NCBI GenBank assembly: GCA_038240075.1
Contig: JBBSEC010000057.1
Coordinates: forward strand, 1-29,061
Direction of reading: 5' to 3'
Length of the DNA stretch: 29,061 nt
Source: DATBAK01 sp038240075
Lineage (GTDB): Bacteria; Actinomycetota; Acidimicrobiia; IMCC26256; PALSA-610
The notes beneath the pieces are model-generated. The model made no database searches, was not told where the DNA came from, and was given only the letters and a program-made list of their open reading frames with translations. A program made the position numbers and the translations under genes. Positions 21,572 through 28,354 of this stretch are shown here, one piece after another. Each line of letters opens with the position of its first letter. Position 1 is the stretch's first letter.

Positions 21572-22522
21572 TCAGGCCGGGATCCGGCGGTGTGCCGCTC
21601 CGGTGATGAGAGCGCGGCGGACCAGTGCGGCGACGTGCTCGGGCCGGGCGGTGACGTCTTCGAACGTGAAGCGCAGGATCGTCCAGTCGTCGGCGACCAC
21701 GACCTGGTTCTGACGATCGTGATCCGCCTGCCGCTGCTGCCGTGTCGCGTGCGACGCGTGCCCGTCGAGCTCGATGCCCAACTGGATCGAGATGTACGCC
21801 AAGTCGAGGTACGCGATGCGCCCGTCGGCGCGCGGCACGCGTACCTGACACGCCGGTTCCGGTAGGCCCGCGCTGCTGAGGAGACGCAGCATCCGTCGCT
21901 CGAGGACGGAGTGCGGCGTCGCTTCGCTTGCACTGCGCCGGTCGAGGAGAACCGCGAGCGGTCCGACGCCGTTGCGCCCACGCTGGCGGATCTGCGCGTG
22001 CCGCGTGACGAGCTCGTGGCGTTGCACCTTTCCGTCGCGCTCCGCGCTGTCGAGCGCTTCTTCGAGCCGTTCGATACTCACGACCGCGCCGAGATCGATC
22101 AATGTTCGTACGGGCGTCGTCACCGGCATCGGCCCCCACATCATGCGGTCGCACGCGTCGAGGACGCTCGTTGTGTGCACGATGACGCCCGACGGATCAC
22201 GATCATCGCGACGCTGATGATGGACGACTTCGACGATCCCGGCACGAAACCCGTCGTACGTGTGGAGTGCGGCGGCCGCGCGATGTGAGACGCAGCAATC
22301 AGGCCCCCCACGCCACGCCGCGGCGAGGAGTCGCTGATGCCAGGTGTCGGGTGTGCCGGCGGTTCGAAAGACGTCGAGCGAGAGGCGGTCGAGCGTGCCG
22401 CGGCGCACTCGCAACTGCAGCATCCGGTTCGAGATCTCGTGCTCGTGGGCTTGCGCTCGGTGGAACAGTCCGTACTGCGCGCGGGCGAGTTGCGCGAGAC
22501 GCTGGTCGGGAGTTTCGGGCAT
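21572..22522 (-). CDS. DUF559 endonuclease-like protein with AbiEi-like N-terminus
   Basis: This 316-residue protein starts at ATG 22522 with GAGGAGG 8 nt upstream. The N-terminal half (LARAQYGLFHRAQA...ISNRMLQLRVRRGTLDRLSLDVFRTAGTP in pieces) looks like the winged-helix AbiEi-type antitoxin/regulator domain. The C-terminal half carries the DUF559 (Vsr-like nuclease fold) signature: AYLDLAYISIQLGIELDGHASH, then QADHDRQN and ILRFTFEDV. Such two-domain proteins are abundant in actinobacteria and of unproven function; single-strand or mismatch nuclease and defence roles are only guesses. It is antisense to, and interrupts, the pilB-pilT pair, and it is flanked by copies of the palindromic repeat, which suggests acquired cargo. 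No partner toxin gene is adjacent. Confidence 0.85.
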   Translation of the reverse strand: MPETPDQRLAQLARAQYGLFHRAQAHEHEISNRMLQLRVRRGTLDRLSLDVFRTAGTPDTWHQRLLAAAWRGGPDCCVSHRAAAALHTYDGFRAGIVEVVHHQRRDDRDPSGVIVHTTSVLDACDRMMWGPMPVTTPVRTLIDLGAVVSIERLEEALDSAERDGKVQRHELVTRHAQIRQRGRNGVGPLAVLLDRRSASEATPHSVLERRMLRLLSSAGLPEPACQVRVPRADGRIAYLDLAYISIQLGIELDGHASHATRQQRQADHDRQNQVVVADDWTILRFTFEDVTARPEHVAALVRRALITGAAHRRIPA

Positions 22523-22674
22523 GGCAACGGCCTCCTCGGGCGCGACGAATCACAGACCGGGGAAGGCGGGGGAGGTCGAACAGCGGCTCGAGATCGACGC
22601 ATCGCGTCGCCCGAACGAAGCCGATCGTACGGCCCCCCTCGGACACCCGACACCCCCAAAACCGGCCGACACCC

Positions 22675-22727
22675 CGGTTCTGATGGTTCAACGCGCCCGG
22701 ATCGGGCCTCACGGACCATCAGAACCG
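22675..22727 (+). repeat. Palindromic repeat, copy 2
   Basis: A 13-bp inverted repeat pairs CGGTTCTGATGGT (22675-22687) with ACCATCAGAACCG (22715-22727). The loop is more diverged than in copies 1 and 3 (CCCGGATCGGGC in place of ACCGAATCGGGC). It has the same orientation as the other copies. Confidence 0.85.
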
Positions 22728-22743
22728 AGGGGCTCCCGCCATG

Positions 22744-22800
22744 CCCGGTTCTGATGGGGGAGAACGACCGAATCGGGCCTGCCGGACCATCAGAACCGGG
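22744..22800 (+). repeat. Palindromic repeat, copy 3
   Basis: A perfect 14-bp inverted repeat has arms CCCGGTTCTGATGG (22744-22757) and CCATCAGAACCGGG (22787-22800). The loop GAACGACCGAATCGGGC is identical to the same stretch in copy 1, about 1.24 kb away on the other side of the DUF559 gene. Confidence 0.87.
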
Positions 22801-22838
22801 GGTGGGGATCGGGGTGCGGATCGGCACAACGGCGGGGC

Positions 22839-22866
22839 TACAGGCGGGTGGGGAAGCGGTCGATAT
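22839..22866 (+). promoter_or_regulatory. Sigma-28/WhiG-like promoter before pilT-pilC
   Basis: TACA (22839-22842), 16 nt, then GTCGATAT (22859-22866). The -35 and spacing are identical to the pilB element; the -10 has one change from GCCGATAT. A transcript starting near 22873 would carry the GGGAGGG ribosome site of pilT. Confidence 0.45.
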
Positions 22867-22913
22867 TTCGGGGCACAGATCGTGCGTGTGATCCCGGGAG
22901 GGCCCGACAACCC

Positions 22914-24467
22914 ATGCTCGCCAGCCAGGCCCGTCGGTTCGGTGAGACGCTCGTCGAACGCCACGTGCTCTCACGCGACGATCTCGAACGCGCGCTCCAG
23001 TCGGCCGAGGCCAACGGTGAGCCGTTGCCCGCCGCCCTTCTCCGCGACGGTCTCGTCGGTTCCAAGGACCTCACCGCCGCCCTCGCGCTCAGCCTCGGCG
23101 TCCGCTTCATCGACTTCCAGGACACGACGCTCCATCAGGACGCGCCCACCCTCGTGCCGGCCGAGGTCGCCCGGGCCAACCGCGCGCTCGCGGTCGACTT
23201 CGAAGGCCACAAGCTCGTCGTCGCGTTCGCCGAGCCCGCCGACGACGAAGCGCTGGCAGCCGTCGGCGCCGCGACCGGCTACGAGATCATCCCCGCCGTC
23301 GCCGACCAGGCCGAGCTCGCACGGGCCATCGAGCAGGTCTACGGGCCCGAACCCGGCTCCGACCCCGACTCCGCGCTCGACGTGCTGCGCGATCTGCACG
23401 GCGAGGAGCTCCACGTCAACGAGCTGCTCAACCAGGTCCTGACGATGCGCGGCTCCGACCTCCACCTCACCGCGGGCAGCCATCCCGTCGTGCGCGTCGA
23501 CGGCGAGATGCGGCTGCTCACCGACTTCCCCGTGCTGAACGGGTCGCAGATCCGCCAGATGGTCTATTCGATCGTCACGCAGAAGCAGCGGGAGAAGTTC
23601 GAGAACGAGCTCGAGCTCGACACGAGCTACACGCTGCCGGGCAAGAGCCGGTTCCGTATGAACCTGTTCCTCCAGCGCGACTCGGTCGGCTGTGTGATGC
23701 GCGTGATCCCGTACAAGATCGCGGAGTTCGACAAGCTCGGCATCCCGCCCGCCGTCCGCGGCTGGGCGAACCTGCCGCGTGGCCTCATCCTCGTCACGGG
23801 TCCGACCGGCAGCGGCAAGAGCACGACCCTCGCGTCGATCGTCGACATCATCAACCGCGAACGAGCCGTGCACATCATGACGGTCGAAGACCCGATCGAG
23901 TTCCTGCACCAGCACAAACGCGCGATCGTCAACCAGCGCGAGGTCGGCGAGGACACCCACTCGTTCGCCAACGCGCTCAAGCACGTGCTTCGCCAGGACC
24001 CTGACGTGATCCTTGTCGGCGAAATGCGCGACCTCGAGACCATCTCGACCGCGCTGACCGCCGCAGAGACCGGCCACCTCGTCTTCGCCACCCTCCACAC
24101 GCAGGACGCGCCGCAGTCGATCGACCGCATCATCGACGTGTTCCCCGCGCACCAGCAGCAGCAGGTCAGAGTGCAGCTCGCGGCGTCGTTGCAGGGCATC
24201 TGCACGCAGCAGCTCCTGCCGACGCTCGACGGTCATGGACGCGTCGCCGCGTGCGAGGTGCTCGTCGCGACGCCCGCGATCCGCAACCTGATCCGGGAGG
24301 CGAAAACGCACCAGATCTATTCGATGCTCCAGGCCGGCGGGAAGCTCGGAATGGTGACGATGGACATGTCGCTCGCAAAGCTCGTTCGCAACCGTCAGAT
24401 CTCGCTCGACGTCGCCCGCGAGTACTGCGCGAACGACGAAGACCTGCGCCGCCTCATGGGAGCCTGA
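22914..24467 (+). CDS. pilT: Type IV pilus twitching ATPase PilT with N-terminal MshEN-like extension
   Basis: This 517-residue hexameric ATPase would drive pilus retraction. The C-terminal ~350 residues are a normal PilT: Walker A GPTGSGKSTT from about residue 296, TVEDPIEFLHQHK, QREVGEDTHSF, DPDVILVGEMRD, TGHLVFATLHTQDAPQSIDRIIDVFP and a C-terminal LQAGGKLGMVTMD. No tetracysteine motif is present, as expected for PilT. About 150 extra residues at the N-terminus (RFGETLVERHVLSRDDL, then LPAALLRDGLVGSKDL) resemble a degenerate MshEN domain; classical PilT is about 340-370 residues. ATG 22914 has GGGAGGG 11 nt upstream; the longer frame from 22848 would cover the promoter. pilC follows one nucleotide after the stop. 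Confidence 0.93.
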   Translation: MLASQARRFGETLVERHVLSRDDLERALQSAEANGEPLPAALLRDGLVGSKDLTAALALSLGVRFIDFQDTTLHQDAPTLVPAEVARANRALAVDFEGHKLVVAFAEPADDEALAAVGAATGYEIIPAVADQAELARAIEQVYGPEPGSDPDSALDVLRDLHGEELHVNELLNQVLTMRGSDLHLTAGSHPVVRVDGEMRLLTDFPVLNGSQIRQMVYSIVTQKQREKFENELELDTSYTLPGKSRFRMNLFLQRDSVGCVMRVIPYKIAEFDKLGIPPAVRGWANLPRGLILVTGPTGSGKSTTLASIVDIINRERAVHIMTVEDPIEFLHQHKRAIVNQREVGEDTHSFANALKHVLRQDPDVILVGEMRDLETISTALTAAETGHLVFATLHTQDAPQSIDRIIDVFPAHQQQQVRVQLAASLQGICTQQLLPTLDGHGRVAACEVLVATPAIRNLIREAKTHQIYSMLQAGGKLGMVTMDMSLAKLVRNRQISLDVAREYCANDEDLRRLMGA

Positions 24468-24468
24468 C

Positions 24469-25686
24469 GTGGAGACGTACGCGTACAAGGTCCGTGATCG
24501 CGGCGGCAAGCTCCTCGAAGGCACGCTCGAAGCCGACAGCCAGCAGCTGCTAATCGGAAAGCTGCGCTCGATGGGCTACATGCCCATCGACATCCAGCAC
24601 CAGAACCAAGCGGCGATGTCGCGCGACATGCACATGCCGTTCTTCTCGACGCGCGTGAAGCTCAAGGACGTCGCGGTGATGTCGCGGCAGTTCGCCACGA
24701 TGATCAACTCGGGCCTTGCCCTCCTGCGCGCACTCAACATCCTCGCTGAGCAGACCGAGAGCAAGCCGCTCGCCGCGATCATCACCCAGGTGCGCATCGA
24801 CGTCGAGAAGGGCTCGTCACTCTCGGCCGCACTCGCGCGCCACCCGAAGGCGTTCAGTCGCCTCTACGTCGCGATGGTGCGCGCCGGCGAGGTCGGCGGC
24901 GCGCTCGACTCCGTGCTCCTCCGGCTTGCAGAGACGATCGAGAAGCAGGTCGAGCTGCGGCGCAAGGTGAAGTCGGCGATGACGTATCCGATCGTCGTCA
25001 TGGTGCTCGTGCTGCTCATCGTGACCGCGATGCTCCTCTTCATCATCCCGATGTTCAAAGGCCTCTACAACGACCTCGGTGGCAAGCTTCCGCTGCCGAC
25101 ACTGATGCTCATCGGGGTGTCGACCGCGCTCCGGAAGTTCTGGTACCTCATCTTCGGGTTCTGGTTCGGTGTCGTGTGGGGCTTCCGCAAGTGGATCAAC
25201 ACCGACGGCGGCCGGAACAAGTGGGACGTCATCAAGCTCAAGCTCCCGGTGTTCGGCATCCTCACGCGCAAGAGCGCGCTCGCGCGCTTCTCGCGCACGC
25301 TCTCCGCGCTTGTGCGTTCGGGTGTCCCGATCCTCGAGTCGCTCGACATCGTCGCCGACACTGCGGGCAACCACGTCGTGAGCCTCGCGGTGCTCGACAC
25401 GCAGCAGGCCGTGAAGTCAGGTGAACCGATGTCGCAGCGGCTCGAACGGCACCCGGTGTTCCCGCCGATGGTGGTGCAGATGATGACCGTCGGCGAAGAG
25501 ACCGGCGCGCTCGATGTGATGCTCGACAAGATCGCCGACTTCTACGACCAGGAGGTCGAGGCGACGGTCGAAGCGTTGACGTCGTTGATTGAACCGCTGC
25601 TGATCGTCGTCATGGGCGCAGCCGTCGGCGGCATGGTGATCTCGCTCTACCTCCCGATGTTCAACATCATCAAACTTATCAAGTAA
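24469..25686 (+). CDS. pilC: Type IV pilus inner-membrane platform protein PilC
   Basis: This 405-residue polytopic membrane protein of the PilC/GspF family transmits motor rotation to the growing pilus. Two GspF domains are visible: the first with QFATMINSGLALLRALNILAEQ and VRAGEVGGALDSVLLRLA, the second with FSRTLSALVRSGVPILESLDIV and VGEETGALDVMLDKIADFYDQEVE. Membrane helices lie near 180, 220 and at the C-terminus (LLIVVMGAAVGGMVISLYLPMF). GTG 24469 follows the pilT stop directly, so the pair is one operon. The chain is complete and ends IKLIK; an integrase gene begins 121 nt later. Confidence 0.95.
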   Translation: METYAYKVRDRGGKLLEGTLEADSQQLLIGKLRSMGYMPIDIQHQNQAAMSRDMHMPFFSTRVKLKDVAVMSRQFATMINSGLALLRALNILAEQTESKPLAAIITQVRIDVEKGSSLSAALARHPKAFSRLYVAMVRAGEVGGALDSVLLRLAETIEKQVELRRKVKSAMTYPIVVMVLVLLIVTAMLLFIIPMFKGLYNDLGGKLPLPTLMLIGVSTALRKFWYLIFGFWFGVVWGFRKWINTDGGRNKWDVIKLKLPVFGILTRKSALARFSRTLSALVRSGVPILESLDIVADTAGNHVVSLAVLDTQQAVKSGEPMSQRLERHPVFPPMVVQMMTVGEETGALDVMLDKIADFYDQEVEATVEALTSLIEPLLIVVMGAAVGGMVISLYLPMFNIIKLIK

Positions 25687-25709
25687 TAACACATCTTTAC
25701 CTGGTCTGT

Positions 25710-25715
25710 TACAGT
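25710..25715 (+). promoter_or_regulatory. Possible -10 box for integrase gene
   Basis: TACAGT fits TANNNT inside a locally AT-rich stretch after pilC. No good -35 lies 16-18 nt upstream (TAACAC at 25687). It could equally be a remnant promoter of the gene that followed pilC before integration. Confidence 0.28.
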
Positions 25716-25729
25716 CTGGCCCTATCCCG

Positions 25730-25748
25730 TGTCACGGAATTTGTCACG
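25730..25748 (+). repeat. Direct repeat upstream of integrase gene
   Basis: TGTCACG occurs at 25730-25736 and 25742-25748, a 12-bp period. It could be an operator or an integrase/excisionase arm site in the 121-nt gap between pilC and the integrase gene, where an attachment site would be expected. Function is unproven. Confidence 0.35.
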
Positions 25749-25807
25749 CGAACTGGGCGAGACGGCCGCGTATTCACCCGCAGCCGACAGAACAGGCAGG
25801 ACGTCAG

Positions 25808-26944
25808 ATGCCCGGCACCATCCGAAAGCGCGGCACTTCCTGGCAGGCACTCCTCAGCTACCGCGACCCGAAAACCGGTCGTCAGACCCAGGTCTCGGCG
25901 ACCCGGCCGACCAAACGCGACGCCGAGATCGCGCTCGCGGAGTTGCTGCTGCGCCGTGACCACGGCCGCCAACCCGGCGACGGTCGGCAGAAGTTCAACG
26001 AGCTCGTCGACACGTGGCTCGAGTTCAAGCAACGCACCGCGCAACCGTCGTCGCTCCTGCGCTACGACTCTGCTCTGAGAGTCCATCTGCGGCCGACGTT
26101 CGGCAACTTGCCGCTGCGGTCGATCACGCCAGCTCGCATCGACGCCTGGTACGCCGCGCAGCACTCGCAGGGGCTCTCCGACAACTCCGTGCGCCAGCAC
26201 CACGACCTGTTGTCGAACACCCTGCGTTACGCGGTGCGCACCCTGAAGTGGCTTCCGTCGAATCCGGCCGACGACGCCAACCCTCCGAAGCGCGCGTCGA
26301 CGGTCGTGCACCTGCCCGACGCGGAACGTCTGGCCGCGCTCATCGAGGCCGCCGACGACGACGGCCTGCTGTTCGGCACGTTCGTGCGCATGATCGTCTG
26401 CACCGGCGCGCGCCGGGGTGAGATCTGCGCGCTCCAGTGGAAGCACGTCGACCTCGTGGCCGGCCGGATCGCGGTGCAGGCCTCGATCGCGCTGGGTCCG
26501 AACGGCTTCTACCGCAAGCTCCCGAAGAGCGGGCGGGTCCGGACGATCGCGCTGCCGTCGGCGATGGTCGATCACCTCGCGCTCTACCGTTCCTATCGCG
26601 TCGTGCTCGTCGAGCAGCTCGGCGGAACGTTCGACGACGACTGCTACCTCTTCGACTGTCATCCCGAAGGTCGCCGCACGGGCCACCCGGGAACGATGAG
26701 CGAGAAGTTCCAGACCGCGAAGCGCGTCGCCGGCATGAAGGAAGTTCGCCTGCACGACCTCCGCCACCACGCCGCAACCGTCCTGCTCAACAACCGCGTC
26801 AGTCCGCGCGTCGTCGCCGAACGGCTCGGTCACACACGCGTGAGCACGACCCTCGACATCTACGCGCAGTTCATCGACCTCGCCGACGACGAAGCCGCCG
26901 CGATCATGGGCGCGTTCATCGCGCCGAGATCGTCGGTCGAATGA
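25808..26944 (+). CDS. Tyrosine recombinase / phage-type integrase
   Basis: This 378-residue site-specific recombinase has an N-terminal arm-binding-like domain (RKRGTSWQALLSYRDPKTGR), a SAM-like core-binding domain (residues ~60-165, FNELVDTWLEF...) and the catalytic domain with R202 (TGARRGE), a Lys in KSGRVRTIALP, H316 and R319 (LHDLRHH), H342 (LGHTRVSTT) and nucleophile Y352 (DIYAQ). All catalytic residues are present, so it should be active. ATG 25808 has AGGA 6 nt upstream. Its position directly after pilC marks the left end of a probable integrated element. The stop overlaps the next gene (ATGA). Confidence 0.93.
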   Translation: MPGTIRKRGTSWQALLSYRDPKTGRQTQVSATRPTKRDAEIALAELLLRRDHGRQPGDGRQKFNELVDTWLEFKQRTAQPSSLLRYDSALRVHLRPTFGNLPLRSITPARIDAWYAAQHSQGLSDNSVRQHHDLLSNTLRYAVRTLKWLPSNPADDANPPKRASTVVHLPDAERLAALIEAADDDGLLFGTFVRMIVCTGARRGEICALQWKHVDLVAGRIAVQASIALGPNGFYRKLPKSGRVRTIALPSAMVDHLALYRSYRVVLVEQLGGTFDDDCYLFDCHPEGRRTGHPGTMSEKFQTAKRVAGMKEVRLHDLRHHAATVLLNNRVSPRVVAERLGHTRVSTTLDIYAQFIDLADDEAAAIMGAFIAPRSSVE

Positions 26945-27348
26945 GCGACGCGCGTCGAGAGCTCCGCGCGTTCGTACGCACCGAGGAACCGCAACCGAGT
27001 CGCGCGAGAGTTGTGCTGCGCGGCGGGAGGGATACCCAAGCCTTGCTGGGTACTCATGCCCGCCGACTGAACCGAACGTTCGTGCTCGACGGCCAGGAGT
27101 TGTACGGCATATCGGTCTACGTCGCGCTGGACGACGTCGGGCCTGCGTCGCAGCGCGGGCTGCTGACCGGGAAGCTTCTGAGCTACCCGTTGGTGTACAC
27201 ACCGACCGTGGGCGAGCTCGTCGATGCCGGCTTCGATCTACTGGCCACGTTCGACCGTCCGCACTTCACCGTCGTCTTCGCCTCGCTCGCTGATGTCCCG
27301 AGGCTCCTCGCGGCGCTCGGTCCGCTCCGGCCCAACCGGTACGCTTGA
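26941..27348 (+). CDS. Hypothetical protein coupled to integrase
   Basis: This 135-residue protein's ATG overlaps the integrase stop (ATGA), implying co-translation. The N-terminus is basic; the centre (FVLDGQELYGISVYVALDD) and the C-terminal half (LVYTPTVGELVDAGFDLLATFDRPHFTVVFASLADVPRLLAAL) alternate strands and helices like a small globular domain. No signal peptide, membrane helix or catalytic motif is evident, and I do not recognise a family. With the next small gene it may form a two-gene unit, for example a toxin-antitoxin pair, but this rests only on size and adjacency. Confidence 0.68.
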   Translation: MSDARRELRAFVRTEEPQPSRARVVLRGGRDTQALLGTHARRLNRTFVLDGQELYGISVYVALDDVGPASQRGLLTGKLLSYPLVYTPTVGELVDAGFDLLATFDRPHFTVVFASLADVPRLLAALGPLRPNRYA

Positions 27349-27368
27349 GGCGCGCCGATGGAGCAGCC

Positions 27369-27623
27369 ATGACCCAGATCGACATTGCCGCCGACCTCAA
27401 CAGCGAAGACGAGACCGGTCTCGTGTGGACCTATCTCGATGAAGCGCGCGAGCCCGCGGTCATCCAGCCCCGTGAGATCGTCGTTGCCGGCACAGAGCTC
27501 ACCTCCGCGGTGTGCGAGGTCGTCGACCTGGTCGAGCAGCCCACAGGCACAATCGTGCATCTCCGCGTTCTTCCCGGCACCCTCGCGCAGTACCGCAAGC
27601 TCGTGGAGCGCGTCGGCCGCTGA
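27369..27623 (+). CDS. Small hypothetical protein
   Basis: This 84-residue acidic protein (MTQIDIAADLNSEDETGLVW...) starts at ATG 27369 with GGAG at 27360-27363 as ribosome site, 20 nt after the preceding gene. The C-terminus (IVHLRVLPGTLAQYRKLVERVGR) is helical and basic. No family recognised. Its small acidic N-terminal half beside a slightly larger basic protein is the shape of many antitoxin or immunity partners; that is only suggestive. It is convergent with the HTH gene, with 11 nt between the stops. Confidence 0.65.
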   Translation: MTQIDIAADLNSEDETGLVWTYLDEAREPAVIQPREIVVAGTELTSAVCEVVDLVEQPTGTIVHLRVLPGTLAQYRKLVERVGR

Positions 27624-27650
27624 AGTCGCGCTTCTCACGACTCGGCCGAC
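27612..27650. terminator. Possible bidirectional stem-loop between convergent genes
   Basis: GTCGGCCG (27612-27619) pairs with CGGCCGAC (27643-27650), and within the loop GAAG-TCGCG-CTTC can also pair. The structure spans both convergent stop codons. No T-tract, so intrinsic termination is uncertain. Confidence 0.33.
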
Positions 27651-27835
27651 CGCTCGGCTACGACGTCGAGGAGCTGTTCGAGCGCGCGGCGCGGGATCAC
27701 GATCCGCCGGCCCAACCGCACGTGCCCGAGCTCGCCGCGCGAGACGAGCTCGTACGCGTGCGTCCGTGAGATGCCCAGCAGCGACGCGGTCTGGGTGACC
27801 GTGTACACGAGCGGGCGTTCGATCGGTTCAGTCAC
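27635..27835 (-). CDS. Excisionase-like helix-turn-helix protein
   Basis: This 66-residue protein starts at GTG 27835, fixed by AAGGAG (plus-strand 27842-27847) 6 nt upstream; a longer frame adds 36 low-complexity residues and is rejected. YTVTQTASLLGISRTHAYELVSRGELGHVRLGRRIVIPRRALEQLL is the standard excisionase/AlpA-type winged HTH (HTH_17), which binds DNA and often directs integrase toward excision or regulates element genes. It lies about 0.7 kb from the integrase on the opposite strand, a plausible recombination directionality factor for it. Confidence 0.87.
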   Translation of the reverse strand: MTEPIERPLVYTVTQTASLLGISRTHAYELVSRGELGHVRLGRRIVIPRRALEQLLDVVAERSAES

Positions 27836-28050
27836 GGGCTGCTCCTTGTCTGAGAATGCGGACGCGGCGGACGATGTCGTCGAGATGTTCTGCCGAGGGG
27901 TGCGGTTGCGGAGCTGGGCGGGGAGGCGACGCGATGGGTTCACGGTCGTTGTGTGCGAATCCGCGAGCGGGATCGGAACCAGTTTTTTCAGATCGGGCGA
28001 GAAATCTTTGGTGGGGTTGTTGGTGAGTAGTTACTAGGTAGAGCACATAT

Positions 28051-28076
28051 GGCGGTTCCGCAAAAGCGGAACCGCC
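28051..28076. repeat. Perfect 11-bp hairpin with AAAA loop
   Basis: GGCGGTTCCGC, AAAA, GCGGAACCGCC: all 11 pairs match. It is not followed by a T-tract on either strand. It directly follows an AT-rich patch in a gene-free stretch of the accessory region. Confidence 0.85.
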
Positions 28077-28321
28077 GAGGTGGTCTGGTGGGCTTCGGCC
28101 GAGTGCGCGCGCCAAGCCGTCCGCGCCGGCGCTGAGACGTCGCAGTTCTGCGTCGTCGTGCCGGACGCACGGCGGCCAACGGTGCTGGTGCGTGGACTCG
28201 TCGACGCCGACTGGTCGCCGAATCCACGCCGTGAACGCTTTCGCCGCAGGGTTCGCTTCGGCGTGTTCGATCTCGAGCGGCGGGCGCGTCGGCGTTGGTG
28301 AGCGCGGATCGCGCTCCTGAA

Positions 28322-28354
28322 AGCCCACCAAAGAGCCCACCAAGAAGCCCACCA
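28322..28354. repeat. Three AGCCCACCA direct repeats at 12-bp period
   Basis: AGCCCACCA occurs at 28322-28330, 28334-28342 and 28346-28354. An inverted copy (TGGTGGGCT) is at 28086-28094. The units are about one helical turn apart, so one protein face could bind all three. Confidence 0.75.

Larger units (their letters stand above)
22523..22913. other. Divergent intergenic region, DUF559 gene / pilT
   Basis: This 391-nt region has no credible gene. It holds the ribosome site of the minus-strand DUF559 gene at its left end, two palindromic repeat copies (22675-22727, 22744-22800), a sigma-28-like promoter and the GGGAGGG ribosome site (22896-22902) of pilT. Open frames across it are repeat-derived and show no protein character. 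Confidence 0.7.

Noticed and set aside
22848..22913. Longer N-terminus for PilT
   Set aside because: It would translate across the predicted promoter, has no ribosome site, and adds residues unlike MshEN or PilT; ATG 22914 has a GGGAGGG site.
27836..27943. 36-residue N-terminal extension of the excisionase-like gene
   Set aside because: It is low complexity and runs through the AAGGAG site that precedes GTG 27835.
28080..28301. 73-codon plus-strand open frame after the hairpin
   Set aside because: No ribosome site, Arg-rich low-complexity product, and equally long open frames on the other strand.
28322..28354. CRISPR-like array
   Set aside because: The repeats are only 9 bp with 3-bp spacers, far too short, and there are no cas genes.
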